Positions 1-9,165 of a stretch of DNA of 64,000 nucleotides are shown piece by piece. Each line of letters opens with the position of its first letter. Positions within the stretch are counted from its first letter, which is position 1. A program made the position numbers and the translations under genes. The stretch is taken from assembly GCF_037893015.1 (NCBI RefSeq), contig NC_133666.1, positions 4,338,239 to 4,402,238 of the forward strand, given 5' to 3'. The stretch comes from Macrotis lagotis. Lineage: Eukaryota > Chordata > Mammalia > Peramelemorphia > Peramelidae. Under the pieces are notes generated by a model. That model had not been told where the DNA came from, did not search any database, and saw only the letters and a list, made by a program, of their open reading frames with translations.

Positions 1-124
1 TTCCACTCTGGGTGATTCTGGAACTCCATTCCGGGGGTGAGGCTTCAGGGACTGCAGCTTTAGGGGCTAAAATAGGTACATCTGAGGAATGCGGACAAAA
101 TGGATCCTGCAGAAAAAGGGGATC
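1..124 (-). CDS. MDC1: MDC1-like copy A, start of AT-hook exon (cut by window edge)
   Basis: Acceptor CCTTAATCAG, then an open frame DPLFLQDPFCPHSSDV and onward to EWSSRITQSG at the edge. It matches the start of the copy B AT-hook exon, so the AT-hook part of copy A should lie just left of the window. Confidence 0.55.
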
Positions 125-3100
125 CTGATTAAGGACAACAGGATTAATGTATTCAAGCTCATACTCTCATAATTTGCATTTGATCCTGTTTGGTCTTTCC
201 CTCATCATACTGACAGCTCTTCAAAGGAAAGAACTACCCAAAGTTGTCAGAGAGAATGTACCCTCCTTCCTCATGACAGAAAGCAAAAACTTGACAAGTT
301 GTGTGGCTGCGCTCCCCAAATCATTGTTCCAGGTTCTGCTCTAGCCACGGACTGGAAATTCTGCTTCAGTGGATAAGACTAGACTTCCCAACAATTCCAA
401 ATGACCGCTACCCCAGCCAAGCTAGCCCTAACCCCACCCCCACAAGAAAGGCAAGCCACCTCTTCTGAAGCAACAAATTAAGTCACCCCTTGAGGGTAAG
501 TTGAGAGACAGACTGGTTTAGTCTGTGAAACCATCAACTCTACTTTGATTGGTACCTCCCATCAGAACTGATGGAGACAGTCAAGCACCCCCAGACCCAA
601 AGAGTCTCAGGAGCAGTAATTCCAGTCTAGTAGCAAATGATTTGCCCTCAGAAACCATTATTTGATCCATGGCAATGATTTTTAAGAAGAGGCATGGCCA
701 TCTACCTTTGCTGCTGCCCCCTTAGGACCATAGGAACATTCCATCTGACTGAAAAATGAAATCTTACACATATGACTTTCATTTCCTGAGACAGCCTGAG
801 GTAGAAAGACAGTCATAACCAATGAGACTGTGAAATTGGGGGAGCCCGCTAACTGGAAATTAGAGGATGGGGAATAACCAAAGAGAGTAGGGGAATGGGA
901 ATGCCGGAAATGACAAGGGGAAAGGGAGAAATGGATGAAAGGACTATAGAGAGCATCAGGAGCTCAGGGTGGGGACAAATTAAAGATTTTCTAGAAATGC
1001 GTGGTGGACAAGAAAGCAGAGGTAGGGAGCAGAGAGGAGGAGCTCTTACCATTGACACGTCCACATGAGGCAGTACTTTTCTGTCATGGAGGCCTGGGGA
1101 AGAAGAGTTTATCAGTTTGCGCTCTTGGGAACTTTACAGGCAATGAAATTAAGGTTTCCTCTATCACTCACCTCTCTGATGTCTGCTATCACTGAGGATT
1201 TGGGGGTTTCTGGGAAACCCCTGCAGGGCTTCTTCCTCCTGGTCATACTCTTCTGATAGCTGTCCCTCTGCCTCTTGCTGAAGCGTTTTTCTGGGGGCCT
1301 TTGTTTCCATGGCCTGTGCTTGGGTCCTTTTTCCTGGCGCCCAAAACTCAAATGTGTCTTCGTCAGTGATTTGTCTCTCCATTCCCTTCTTTTCTGTCTT
1401 TGTTTTACCACAGCCTTTTACGATGTTTCTCTCTGGGATAATTTTCTGCTTCTCTCTACCTGCTATCCATATCTGTCCTCTTTCTGGTATCTCTCTGTGT
1501 GCCCCTGGACTCACACATTTTCTCTTGGATCTCTTTGCCTCATTTGCCAGTGTCTTTCTCTTCAAGGTCCCCATTTCCCTTTTTCCCCACTCTGGTGCTA
1601 TTCTAGGTGTTTCTATTTGTATCACCTGGTTCTCCATGTCATTTTTCATACATTGTGCCTGGATCTCTTCATTTCGCTTCTCTGTGTCTCGCCTACTCGA
1701 GAATGCTGCTTTTCTGGAGCTCCCAGGCTGTAGATGCAAGGATGTCCAAGGTGGCGAGGGGCAAGCTTCATGGGTTACAATGCAAAAGTCATTGTGTGGA
1801 GCTCCTGATGGCTCTGACTGTTCTGAGCAGAATGACCCTGAGAGATGTTACAGAAACAAAATATAATAAGCTTTATAGAGTCTTCATTAAAACACAAGAT
1901 AAGGCAGAGGAGGGAGGGGAGAAATTAATGGCTTCAGATTTGGGGAGGCCCAGATACATGTGTGGACCAGATTCTAAGTGAAGTCTTAAACCCAGGGTAA
2001 ACTGGAGAGTGCCTGGGCTCCTCTTTCAAATACTACTCTTGTCCAAAGAAAGAGAGCCTTACCATCTCCCAGGAACTAAGGTTTAGCGCCAAGAGCCCTA
2101 CCCTCACCCTGGGGCACTTTCCCTTCCAAGTCATCCCCCCTAGGCATACAATGACAGATCTCTTATTCCGTATAGGGATCCGGGGACATGTTTCCAGTGT
2201 GGGTCTCACCTTCACGGTTGTAATTCACTCTGACAAGGCATGGGGCATTTTGCAGATCTAGATGTGAAGAATCTGAAAAGAAGGTGAAAAAATCCTTATT
2301 CCAGGAACGGCCACTCAATTCCACCTTCTTGTTTTCTAAAGAAGGTGGGGCATGGAGAGAAAGAGAGGGGAAAACTCCCAATCCCTTTTATTCTGACTGT
2401 CTTCCGCACCTTCCACCTCTGGATCTCAATCCCCTTCTGAATAATTCTGGGGTCCTTCCCAAAGTACAGGGTCTGACATGTCTAATGGGCTTGTTTCCAG
2501 CACCGTGCTTATTGTGGTATCCTTTGGGAAGGTTGATAGGCTCGTTTCTAGATTAGTTATATGTCTCTTACCCTGGCTATTCAATTTCACAATGGGCGGC
2601 TCCATTTGCCCACCTCCTGGGACCCACTCTGGCACACTGTTGGCTTCAGCTGAAAGGTGAGTGCTCTTCACACATGGCAGAGATTCACTGCCATGTGCAC
2701 CTGTATCGTGGCTTCCATCTCCATGAATGGGGTGTTGATCCTTCTCAAGATGTACTGTGAAGAGAATATGGTGGGGGGCTCCTCCTCTTTTAGAGCTGCA
2801 TTGTTTTTTCCAACTAAGGGTATTACCTCATCTGTCCCCACATTAAATTTAGGTGGTGCTACTGGAATAGATTTCTTCACTGGCGGTAGCACTGCTAGTG
2901 GTTTTAGACTGGCACGTGTACAAATGTATTTTAGCCTTTCGCACTAAAAGACTCTCCTCCTTCAAATATGTGCCTGTGTCTTTCCAGGATAAAAGGTTGA
3001 GTCCAAAAGAAAGCTGCTACAACTGAGGTCCTATTGAGACCTACAGTCACCTGTTTCACTGATGACTTATATTTCTCCTTCACTTTTGAAGAATAACATG

Positions 3101-5300
3101 ACATCAGGGAGGCAATGCCATGCCATGCAGAAGTAGATTTCAGAGAGTGAAACTCTGCAAAGTGACCAGTCACCCTTTGTCCTCAGAACCATCTGCGACC
3201 AGTATTCAGATAGAAATTAGAATGTGTGGAGACAGCCCTGGAGGCAGTGAGAGACCTTAGACTTTTTAAGCGAGGGCTTTTCTAGATCACTTTTGACTGA
3301 GGCACTTTCTATTCAGTGCTATACGTGCGGTAAGAGAGAGTTCAGGAAAAGGGGACAAGAAGGACCACGTCCCCTTCTTCCCCACACCCTGAAAAAACTG
3401 AAGTTGAGAGCGTAAGATATTTACGCTTTCTCAATGATTAAAGCAGGGAAAAAGAAAAGAACCACGAAGAGACAGTTGCATATTCAAAAAAAATCAATCT
3501 ATGAGGGGATGACCCATAGGACTTATGGAAACATAGCAAAAACTGACTATTTATCTTCATGTCGAACCAATCAGGGTCAAACATGGACTAAATGACTTTT
3601 ACCAATAAAGGAGAGTCTGAGTGATTTGGAGGTTTGTAAATGTCAAGATATCTTAGCAGGTGTTTGTGTAGCATCCCCTCCCAGCACAAGAAGAAAAGAA
3701 TAAGAAAGAGCAAGGAAGGAAGGAAGGAAGGAAGGAAGGAAGGAAGGAAGGAAGGAAGGAAGGAAGGAAGGAACTTAGGGAGAAATGACCTTTGTTCCTA
3801 TTATTTAGGCTCTTTTCCCAATCGACCCACTTCGTGACACCTAATGTTTACCTCTTTCCTTGTTTGAATCTTCATCCAATAAAGTCCCCTGTAACAGAGC
3901 CCTTTCCCCCACAGGAACAAGAAGCTTCTCTTGGGGGACTGGAAGGAGGGGAGCATTCAGGTGGTGATACTTGCAAAGCAGGTCAGCAAAGAGTACCAAG
4001 TCTCCATCTCTCAACTGGTAGTTCACCTGAGGCCTGAGACGTCTGTGAGGTCTGAAGAGGTATGTACCATTGAGGCTATTACAGTCTCGAAGGACAGGTG
4101 CCCCACGTTCAGGTGGAATCTCAATTACTGCATGTAGTCTGGAGATGGATGGGAAAGGCAGCACCACAGTAAACTGTGTTATTCGACTGATCACATTCTC
4201 GCCAGGGTACAGCAGGAAACCTGGAGGCACAAATTGGCAGAGTTATCACTTCCAGGTCAGAGATCTGCCCCATTCCTGCTCTTTACTGAGTTTTCTCTTT
4301 TCTCTTTGTCTTCCTTTATTACGCATTTATGTCTTGTCTGGGGAAACCACTGAGGAAGATCGATTATTTTCTTTGGAAAAGATAGAGAATGTGCACTCTC
4401 TGGGGGGGGGGGGTGGCTATCAGGGCCCACAGAGTCATGAAAAGGAAGGTTGCCCCCCGCCCTGCCTGTGCCGTCACTGACTTGTGTCAGGGCCTCGGTC
4501 GTAGTTGAACAGATGCAGCAGTCCCACAGGCTCCTTGTCCACCCATGGTGGGGCCGGCATGACCTGAGTTGGGGGAAGGGGAGGAGAACACAAGGTCAGC
4601 ACGAGCTGGTTAGACATGGAATGCTCTAGAATGGGGGGGGGTGGAACGTGGCGCCTTTCAGAAAGGAGGGCATCTAGCACAGAAGCTGGCCCCGGGATTC
4701 CCTCCTTGGGAGATCTGGGCCGAGGCCAGGGAGGAGAGACCCCCGGGGCGGAGGGCCCCAGGGCTGGCTCTGCCACCTACACGCCCGTGACCTTGATCCA
4801 GTGTGTCGGCTTCTGTGGGTCTGCAGAAGCCCCAGGGCACGAGAGCAGGGCGAGGGGTCGCCCCCAGCCCGCCTCTTCCACGATGTGGGGACCACCCGGT
4901 CCTGAGAGGCCGCAGGGGACCCCTCCTCTCCTTGGGGGGTGCAGGGGAAGGGAGCCCCGCGATGGGGGCTGTGGCCCCGCCCCCAGCCACACCCTCTCCC
5001 GGGACTCCTGGGGGGGGGGCACTGCAAGGAGCCTCCGGCCCTCAGAGCCACCACAGGGCCCAGGGGAGGCCCCGAGGGGCTCCCGGAGAGCCCCCCTCGA
5101 GGCCCGCGGCCCCTGGTCCTCCCCGGGAGACGAGGGAGCCCAGGAATCCCAGATAACTCACCCGAGGGGTCTGGCCGCGGCTTTCCCGCCCCGAGGAGGG
5201 GGAATCCCGGGGCGCCCCTAAGTAGGAGAACGCCACCGCCCCAGGCCTGGATCTGGGCGCATGCGCCCTGCACTGCTCCGGGGAGCGGAGGGGCCCTCGA
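1..5300 (-). CDS. MDC1: MDC1-like gene, copy A (5' part, runs off left edge)
   Basis: Gene-level entry for a minus-strand multi-exon gene; its exons are listed separately. In order it has a GC-rich promoter, a 5' UTR donor, an ATG exon, an FHA exon, four further coding exons and the start of an AT-hook exon cut by the window edge. Joined at the donors and acceptors I see, phases 1-1-1-1-0 are consistent and 468 codons are open before the last exon. MDC1 binds gamma-H2AX through BRCT domains and recruits ATM, MRN and RNF8 in the nucleus. Here the FHA half is kept, while the acidic N-terminus and TQXF motifs of human MDC1 are not visible. True MDC1 lies in the MHC region of therians, so this copy beside MSN is taken as a paralogue. 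Function is not known. Confidence 0.75.
844..1049 (-). other. Copy A intron sequence
   Basis: Intronic sequence between the 44-nt exon and the AT-hook exon; the intron continues to 125. Purine-rich on the plus strand around 860-960. Possible tiny exons (e.g. acceptor CTACCTCAG near 790) were seen but not supported. Confidence 0.4.
1050..1093 (-). CDS. MDC1: MDC1-like copy A, 44-nt exon
   Basis: A short exon between acceptor CTTCTTCCCCAG and donor AATG|GTAAGA. Read in the phase set by the preceding exon it gives LHDRKVLPHVDVSM and ends in phase 0. The same exon with intact sites is present in copy B. Too short to identify on its own; supported by phase and by conservation of both sites. Confidence 0.45.
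1172..1837 (-). CDS. MDC1: MDC1-like copy A, 222-codon basic/acidic exon
   Basis: 666 nt, open, acceptor CATCTCTCAG, donor AGAG|GTGAGTG, phase 1-1. It begins SFCSEQSEPSGAPHNDF, alignable to PFCLRESEDSETQPFDTHLE of MDC1, and continues with a long charged tract similar in style to the MDC1 region of repeated ER, KQ and IETxK segments. The two TQPF (RNF8-binding TQXF) sites of human MDC1 in this stretch are not present. No folded domain is visible; low-complexity, probably disordered. Confidence 0.7.
2210..2272 (-). CDS. MDC1: MDC1-like copy A, 63-nt exon
   Basis: Acceptor CTTCTTTTCAG and donor GAAG|GTGAGA bound a 63-nt open exon in phase 1-1. It reads DSSHLDLQNAPCLV (first codon split), matching DSEDLDLQATQCFL of human MDC1. 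Removing it keeps the frame. In copy B the matching acceptor AG is changed, so this exon is probably skipped there. Confidence 0.65.
2572..2754 (-). CDS. MDC1: MDC1-like copy A, third coding exon
   Basis: 183 nt, open, with acceptor TTCTCTTCACAG and donor CAGG|GTAAGA, phase 1 to 1, so it joins the FHA exon in frame (codon GTA across the junction). It reads VHLEKDQHPIHGDG and onward to KLNSQ. The HLEKDQ...HGDG pattern resembles the spaced HLE/KxxQ...SDTD repeats of MDC1, but true SDTD motifs (CK2 sites that recruit NBS1) are not preserved. The splice reading is mine; it has not been compared with a transcript. Confidence 0.6.
3712..3773. repeat. (GGAA)n microsatellite
   Basis: About 62 bp of AGGA repeats in an MDC1-like intron of copy A, just downstream of the FHA exon. 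The same site in copy B is only about 24 bp. Confidence 0.95.
3852..4220 (-). CDS. MDC1: MDC1-like copy A, FHA-domain exon
   Basis: 369 nt from acceptor CCTCCAG to donor AGAG|GTAAAC, phase 1 at both ends, fully open. It encodes an FHA fold nearly complete for the family: NVISR (phosphopeptide Arg), LPFPSISRLHA (Ser and His), APVLRDCNSLNGT (Asn-Gly-Thr loop), then a final strand around DGDLVLFADLL. These are the residues that bind phosphothreonine in MDC1 and related FHA proteins. Human MDC1 reads LPFPSISKQHAEIEI and LRDCGSLNGT in the same places. The exon differs from copy B by about 29 of 369 bases and 14 residues, none in the binding motifs. Confidence 0.9.
4482..4563 (-). CDS. MDC1: MDC1-like copy A, start-codon exon
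   Basis: The acceptor has a long pyrimidine tract ending CAACTCAG, then GTC and ATG at 4560. It encodes MPAPPWVDKEPVGLLHLFNY and six more residues, ending at a donor (ACAA|GTCAGT) in phase 1. The segment EPVGLLHLF matches EPVGRLHIF of MDC1. The acidic leader of human MDC1, which carries the ATM-phosphorylated Thr4 used for dimerisation, is absent; the protein starts 8 residues before EPVG. Confidence 0.8.
5162..5300 (-). other. MDC1: Predicted 5' UTR exon of MDC1-like copy A
   Basis: A strong minus-strand donor (CTCGG|GTGAGT) ends at 5162, inside the GC-rich block just downstream of the NRF1-like and CCAAT motifs. The next exon has a good acceptor 3 bp before its ATG, so a non-coding first exon is expected. 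The transcription start is not determined; the right boundary is a guess. Confidence 0.5.
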
Positions 5301-5520
5301 AAGTCATGCTCTCATTGGCTGCTTCTGCATTCTCACAAGGCCATGTTACACCATGATTGGCCAGCGTGGGCGCTGGGACCAATCAGGGACAGCCTGGTGT
5401 GGGTTCCCGTTGGATCGTTCTAGAACACAGTGGGGGAGGGTGCTGATGGCGGGAAGGGAAAGCACCGCCCCCCCTGCCCCGGCCTCAGACGGCCCTCTCT
5501 GATTGGTGCAGCGTCCGGGC
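5240..5520 (-). promoter_or_regulatory. CpG-rich promoter with NRF1-like palindrome and four CCAAT boxes (copy A)
   Basis: The sequence is GC-rich with many CpGs. A perfect NRF1-type palindrome GCGCATGCGC lies at 5257-5266. CCAAT/ATTGG boxes lie at 5314-5318, 5356-5360, 5379-5383 and 5502-5506. No TATA box was seen. The pattern is that of a broadly active, possibly bidirectional promoter. It sits immediately upstream of the MDC1-like first exon. Human MDC1 is head-to-head with TUBB, but I see no tubulin sequence on the other side here. Confidence 0.65.
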
Positions 5521-5939
5521 TGTAACCATGCTGGGGGTCAGCTGACACACGGCCCAGAGCACCCGGGCTCGGACCACCCCCGTGAGCCCCGCTGCTGCTG
5601 CCAGAGAAACAGGGCGGACCAGAGACTGTTGTCGGGGGAGAATAAACTCAGAAAGCTCCTCCTCCCTCTGTGACCGTAAGGGAAACTGAGGCCCGGGGCT
5701 CTGCAAGGGCTGCTGGGAGATCAGCCCCTGGCTCCGACCTCCTGAGTAACGGGCTTCAGAAGCAGAAAGACCACCCCGCGGGGGTCCAGCCTCTGGGGGG
5801 TCCTTGGAAGCTGACAGCGGGGACGGAGTCGGCGAAATGAGTCGTGTCCACACAGGGGTAAAGGCAGGAGCAGGTTGCCTGACTGTCAGCTGCTGGGATT
5901 GGTTTTGATAGTCTCAGATTCACGTACGCCTCAAGCAAG

Positions 5940-7385
5940 CAAGCTAACATCATTTCCAGGGTTACAGAAGTGCAGTTTTTATCACCAATCATATAATTCA
6001 TGTGGTTACAAGTTTAATCATGTGGATACAAGTTTAATTCACTATCATATAGTTAATTCACTTTTTTATCCCTCCTCAGACTATGTTGTCCTCAACCTGT
6101 TACCTTGTTTATTACTACATTGTATCATTGTTAATTCATTTGAAGTTTCTAATTAACCAATTGTTTTAACGGAAAGTTTTTTTCTATTTTCTGTGTAAGT
6201 ATCGTCTTTCGATCTACTCCCTTAACGATCTATAGTGAGGGTCGTTATGGTTGTCCACCCATCCGTTAACTCTTATAATAACCAATTTTTTTTCCAGGCC
6301 TTCCTGGTAGAAACCACAGTTTCTGTGACTTTTTTTCTTCTTTTGCAAGAAACGAAGGCTGTTAGACTTCACATATAGGTTACCTGTACTACCTATTCTC
6401 TTACCATCTTTTTCATATATTCCTGTGTTTGTTAAGGGCGGCAAAACTCTTAATTTCCCTGTAATTCTATCTGACCCAATTTGTATCTGTTTTCCCTGTA
6501 TATATTTTGACATCTCCTTGGAATTCCCAGTGTTGGGTTTTCCAGCGATTTCATAATATTGAAGCCTTTTGTATGCCTCAAGGAGAAGCACTCCTGTTAA
6601 ATTTGGATAGAGTTTACAATCTGTTTTATTCAAGGAATTTCTCAGAAATCCTTCCTTTATAGTCATTCCACTATTAGGGTGAGTAAGTATTGCAATCAAT
6701 AATAGACCTCTAAATATTGGTATGCATGGAATCCCTATCTATGTTGAAGCAGAAAATGTTGTTCCATCAGGCAGCGTGACCACCTTGAGTCTTCTTGCTG
6801 CAATGGTGTCAAGCAGGTTAGACACCCTGGCTCCCAACAGTAGGGTAGGAGAAATTTCTCAAGCCATTTGAGAATGTATGTTTTCCCCTCCTTCAGCCAA
6901 GTCTATTGAGAGTAAGATTTATGCAGGACTCAAATCCTTCTTTCTTTGTCTTTACTATAATAGGTCCTTTGTGACTCATAACTTGTGGTGTTATTTAAAC
7001 TCCAGTGCCTCCTTCTCCCTGTATAATTTTCTTTTCCATGTCTTAATTGTTTTATAGCTCTTGTACTCATATCTTCTGTCAAAGAATATTCTTTTTTATC
7101 TATCCTGAGAGAAGAACAGTTCTCAAAGGCTTACTGAGTGATGGATTGATTTAGGAGCTTTAACACCTCATAATTATTTCATACCTACACCCTTCCTCCA
7201 AGTACTATCACCCTCAACAGTTGCATTAGAAATGAAATTCTCTTCAGATGCCTCTGCTTTCTTATGCCATCATAATGCTGTTTCCTTTTCCCATGTCCTA
7301 ATTGTTTTACAGCTGTCTTGTATCCCTTCTCTCTATCAAAGTAGACGCCTTTCAATTGTACTGATAGAAGAGTAATTCTTGAGGC
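5940..7385. other. AT-rich sequence upstream of copy A promoter
   Basis: AT-rich sequence holding the unrecognised frame above. It includes two diverged direct repeats of ~100 bp at about 7030-7135 and 7282-7390 (shared words CATGTC.TAATTGTTTTA.AGCT). No other gene seen. Confidence 0.5.
6214..6699 (-). CDS. Unrecognised open frame, 161 codons
   Basis: A minus-strand frame begins MIAILTHPNSGMTIKEGFLR and contains GKPNTGNSKEMSKYIQGK and LRVLPPLTNTGIYEKDGK. I do not recognise it. It lies upstream of the MDC1-like promoter, in AT-rich sequence. Copy B has the same frame (33908-34312), open for 134 codons with about ten residue differences before it diverges. Flanking minus-strand sequence to ~7000 reads like a degraded continuation with frame changes. 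It could be a relic of a mobile element or integrated virus; no splice sites or start context were seen. Confidence 0.25.
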   Translation of the reverse strand: MIAILTHPNSGMTIKEGFLRNSLNKTDCKLYPNLTGVLLLEAYKRLQYYEIAGKPNTGNSKEMSKYIQGKQIQIGSDRITGKLRVLPPLTNTGIYEKDGKRIGSTGNLYVKSNSLRFLQKKKKSHRNCGFYQEGLEKKLVIIRVNGWVDNHNDPHYRSLRE

Positions 7386-7389
7386 CTAT

Positions 7390-8345
7390 AAGCAATCTTA
7401 CATCACTAGAAATAATAAATGCATGTGCTTTTCAGATTATGATGCAATAAGTATTACATGCAATAAAGGGTCATAGAAGGGAAATATAGTCCAAAAATTA
7501 ACTGGAAATTTAATCAACTTAATTTCCATGTCCGGATGGATTTACAAATGAATTCTACCAAACTTTTAAGAAACAATTAATTCTACAGAAACTATTTTTA
7601 AAAATAGAACAAAGAATATGTAGTTCTACCAATATGGCACCAATATGATGGTTATATATATACCAGGAAGAGTTCAAATTAACGAAAAAAAAGAAAATGA
7701 CAGATCAATCTTCCTAATCAACATTGACGCAAAAATTGATGGAAAAATCTCAAATAAAATTTTAGCAAAGATATTGCAGCAAGTTAGCACTAGAACAATA
7801 CACCATGATCAGGCAGAATTTATAACAGGTAGGCAGGGTTAGTTCAATATTAGGAAAACACTCAACATCATTGAACATATGAATATCAAAACCAACAGAA
7901 ATCATATGATTATCTCAATAGATGCTGAAAAAGTCTCTGAAAAAATACAAATTCCATTCCCACTAAAAAGCCTAGAGAGTATGGGAAGAAATGGAATTTA
8001 CCCTAAAATAATAATCCGTATTTAATGGGGATAATCTAGGAGAATTTCCAATAAGATCAGAGTGAGACAAACATGTCCATTATCATCATTACTATTCAAA
8101 TTGAATTAGAAATATTAGCTTCAGCAATAAGAGAAGAAAATGAAATTGAAGGCAATAGAATTGTCAATGAGGTAGCAAAACTGTCACTCTGGGCAGATGA
8201 AATGATGGTATAATGAGGCAAGTCTAGAAACTCATCTTAAAAACTACTTGATATAATTAACAGATTCAGCAAATTCACAGGATACAAGCTAAACACACAT
8301 AAATCATCTGTATTTCTATATATGAATCACACACTTTTCCCAACA
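7390..8345 (+). mobile_element. L1 ORF2 remnant (endonuclease edge and reverse transcriptase)
   Basis: Plus-strand translation gives pieces of L1 ORF2: [44 protein letters not shown] and SKFTGYKLNTHKSSVFLY. These correspond to reverse-transcriptase blocks of L1. It is riddled with gaps. The copy in block B keeps an upstream ~0.8 kb that is missing here. Confidence 0.85.
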
Positions 8346-8589
8346 ATAATCCCTCCAAATGTCCCAATATAAATACAACCCTCAAAAGCTAAGAGTTTGA
8401 CCACCTCACAGCCAATTTATAGCCGCACTCCCTTTTTAAGTACCCTCCCTTGCAATGACCCAAAAGGAATACAAGTCTCAAGAGCTAAAAATTTCATCAC
8501 ATCAGTCAATTTATACTATCTTCTGCCATCTTTCAGCTGTCCTAAGAGAAATATCATTCCACATAATTAACTAGCATTTCCCAATTTGT

Positions 8590-9165
8590 TTTTTTTAACT
8601 TATACATCTAATACATTATACGTCTTATACATCTCTTGAGTCTTTTATTTGAAAATCAAATTTTCTGTTCAATTGTAGTCTTTTTATCAGGTAAATTTGA
8701 AAGTTCTTGATTGCATTGCAAGTCTCCCTTTCCCCTGAAACAATGTGCTGAATTTTGCAGGGCAGTTGATTCTTGAATGCAATCCAAGGTCCTTTCCCTT
8801 CCAGAATATCCTGTTTTAGTCCTTCTGACTTGTTAATGCTGAAAATGCTAAGTCCTACTTTGTCCTCACTGTGGTTCTTTAATTTGTTTCTTTTTGACTG
8901 CAATTTTTTCCTTTAACTAAGAAATCTGAAATTTTCTTATTGTAATTCCTTGGAGTATTCACTTTGGATCTCTTTGTGGAATGATTGATGGAATTTTTTA
9001 AGGACTATTTTTTCTTCTTCTTCTAGGGTATTCGAGCACTTTTCCATGATAATTTATGACATGTTACTGTCCAAGCACTTTTTCTGATGGTGGTTTTCAG
9101 GTAAACCAGTAATTCCTAAACTATCTCTTCTGGTTCTTTTTTTCCAGATGTCATTTTTCCTCAGA
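8590..9165 (-). mobile_element. L1 ORF1 remnant
   Basis: Minus-strand frame ends with IYLIKRLQLNRKFDFQIKD, the C-terminal end of marsupial L1 ORF1 protein, with degraded upstream ORF1 sequence to ~9165. Confidence 0.7.

Larger units (their letters stand above)
1..7600. repeat. Duplicated block, copy A
   Basis: Matches 27405-36018 base for base over most of its length, in the same orientation. Identity by eye is about 92-96%, with a much more similar core at 4440-5935. The right edge lies inside an L1 fragment near 7600; the left edge is beyond the window. Compared with copy B it lacks a ~245-bp piece near 770 and ~0.8 kb of L1 near 7520. Confidence 0.9.

Noticed and set aside
1275-1866. Plus-strand frames of 120-185 codons, and the same at 28921-29446
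   Set aside because: They are antisense shadows of the open 222-codon MDC1-like exon.
2668-2892. Minus frame with PPKFNVGTDEVIPLVGKNN read as part of the MDC1-like coding sequence
   Set aside because: It is out of frame with the better-supported exon starting at 2754 and needs no inclusion; it may be ancestral coding sequence now intronic.
2931-3173. 80-codon minus frame considered as an MDC1-like exon
   Set aside because: No clear similarity or matching splice phases; the exons on each side already join in frame.
3792-4480. Plus-strand frames opposite the FHA exon
   Set aside because: Shadow of the FHA exon; the minus strand has the recognisable domain and splice sites.
4616-5502. Long overlapping open frames on both strands (up to ~200 codons) in the GC-rich block; likewise 32314-33120 with 268 codons
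   Set aside because: CpG-island composition makes stop codons rare. Frames are Pro/Gly/Arg-rich without family similarity and overlap the promoter and first exon.
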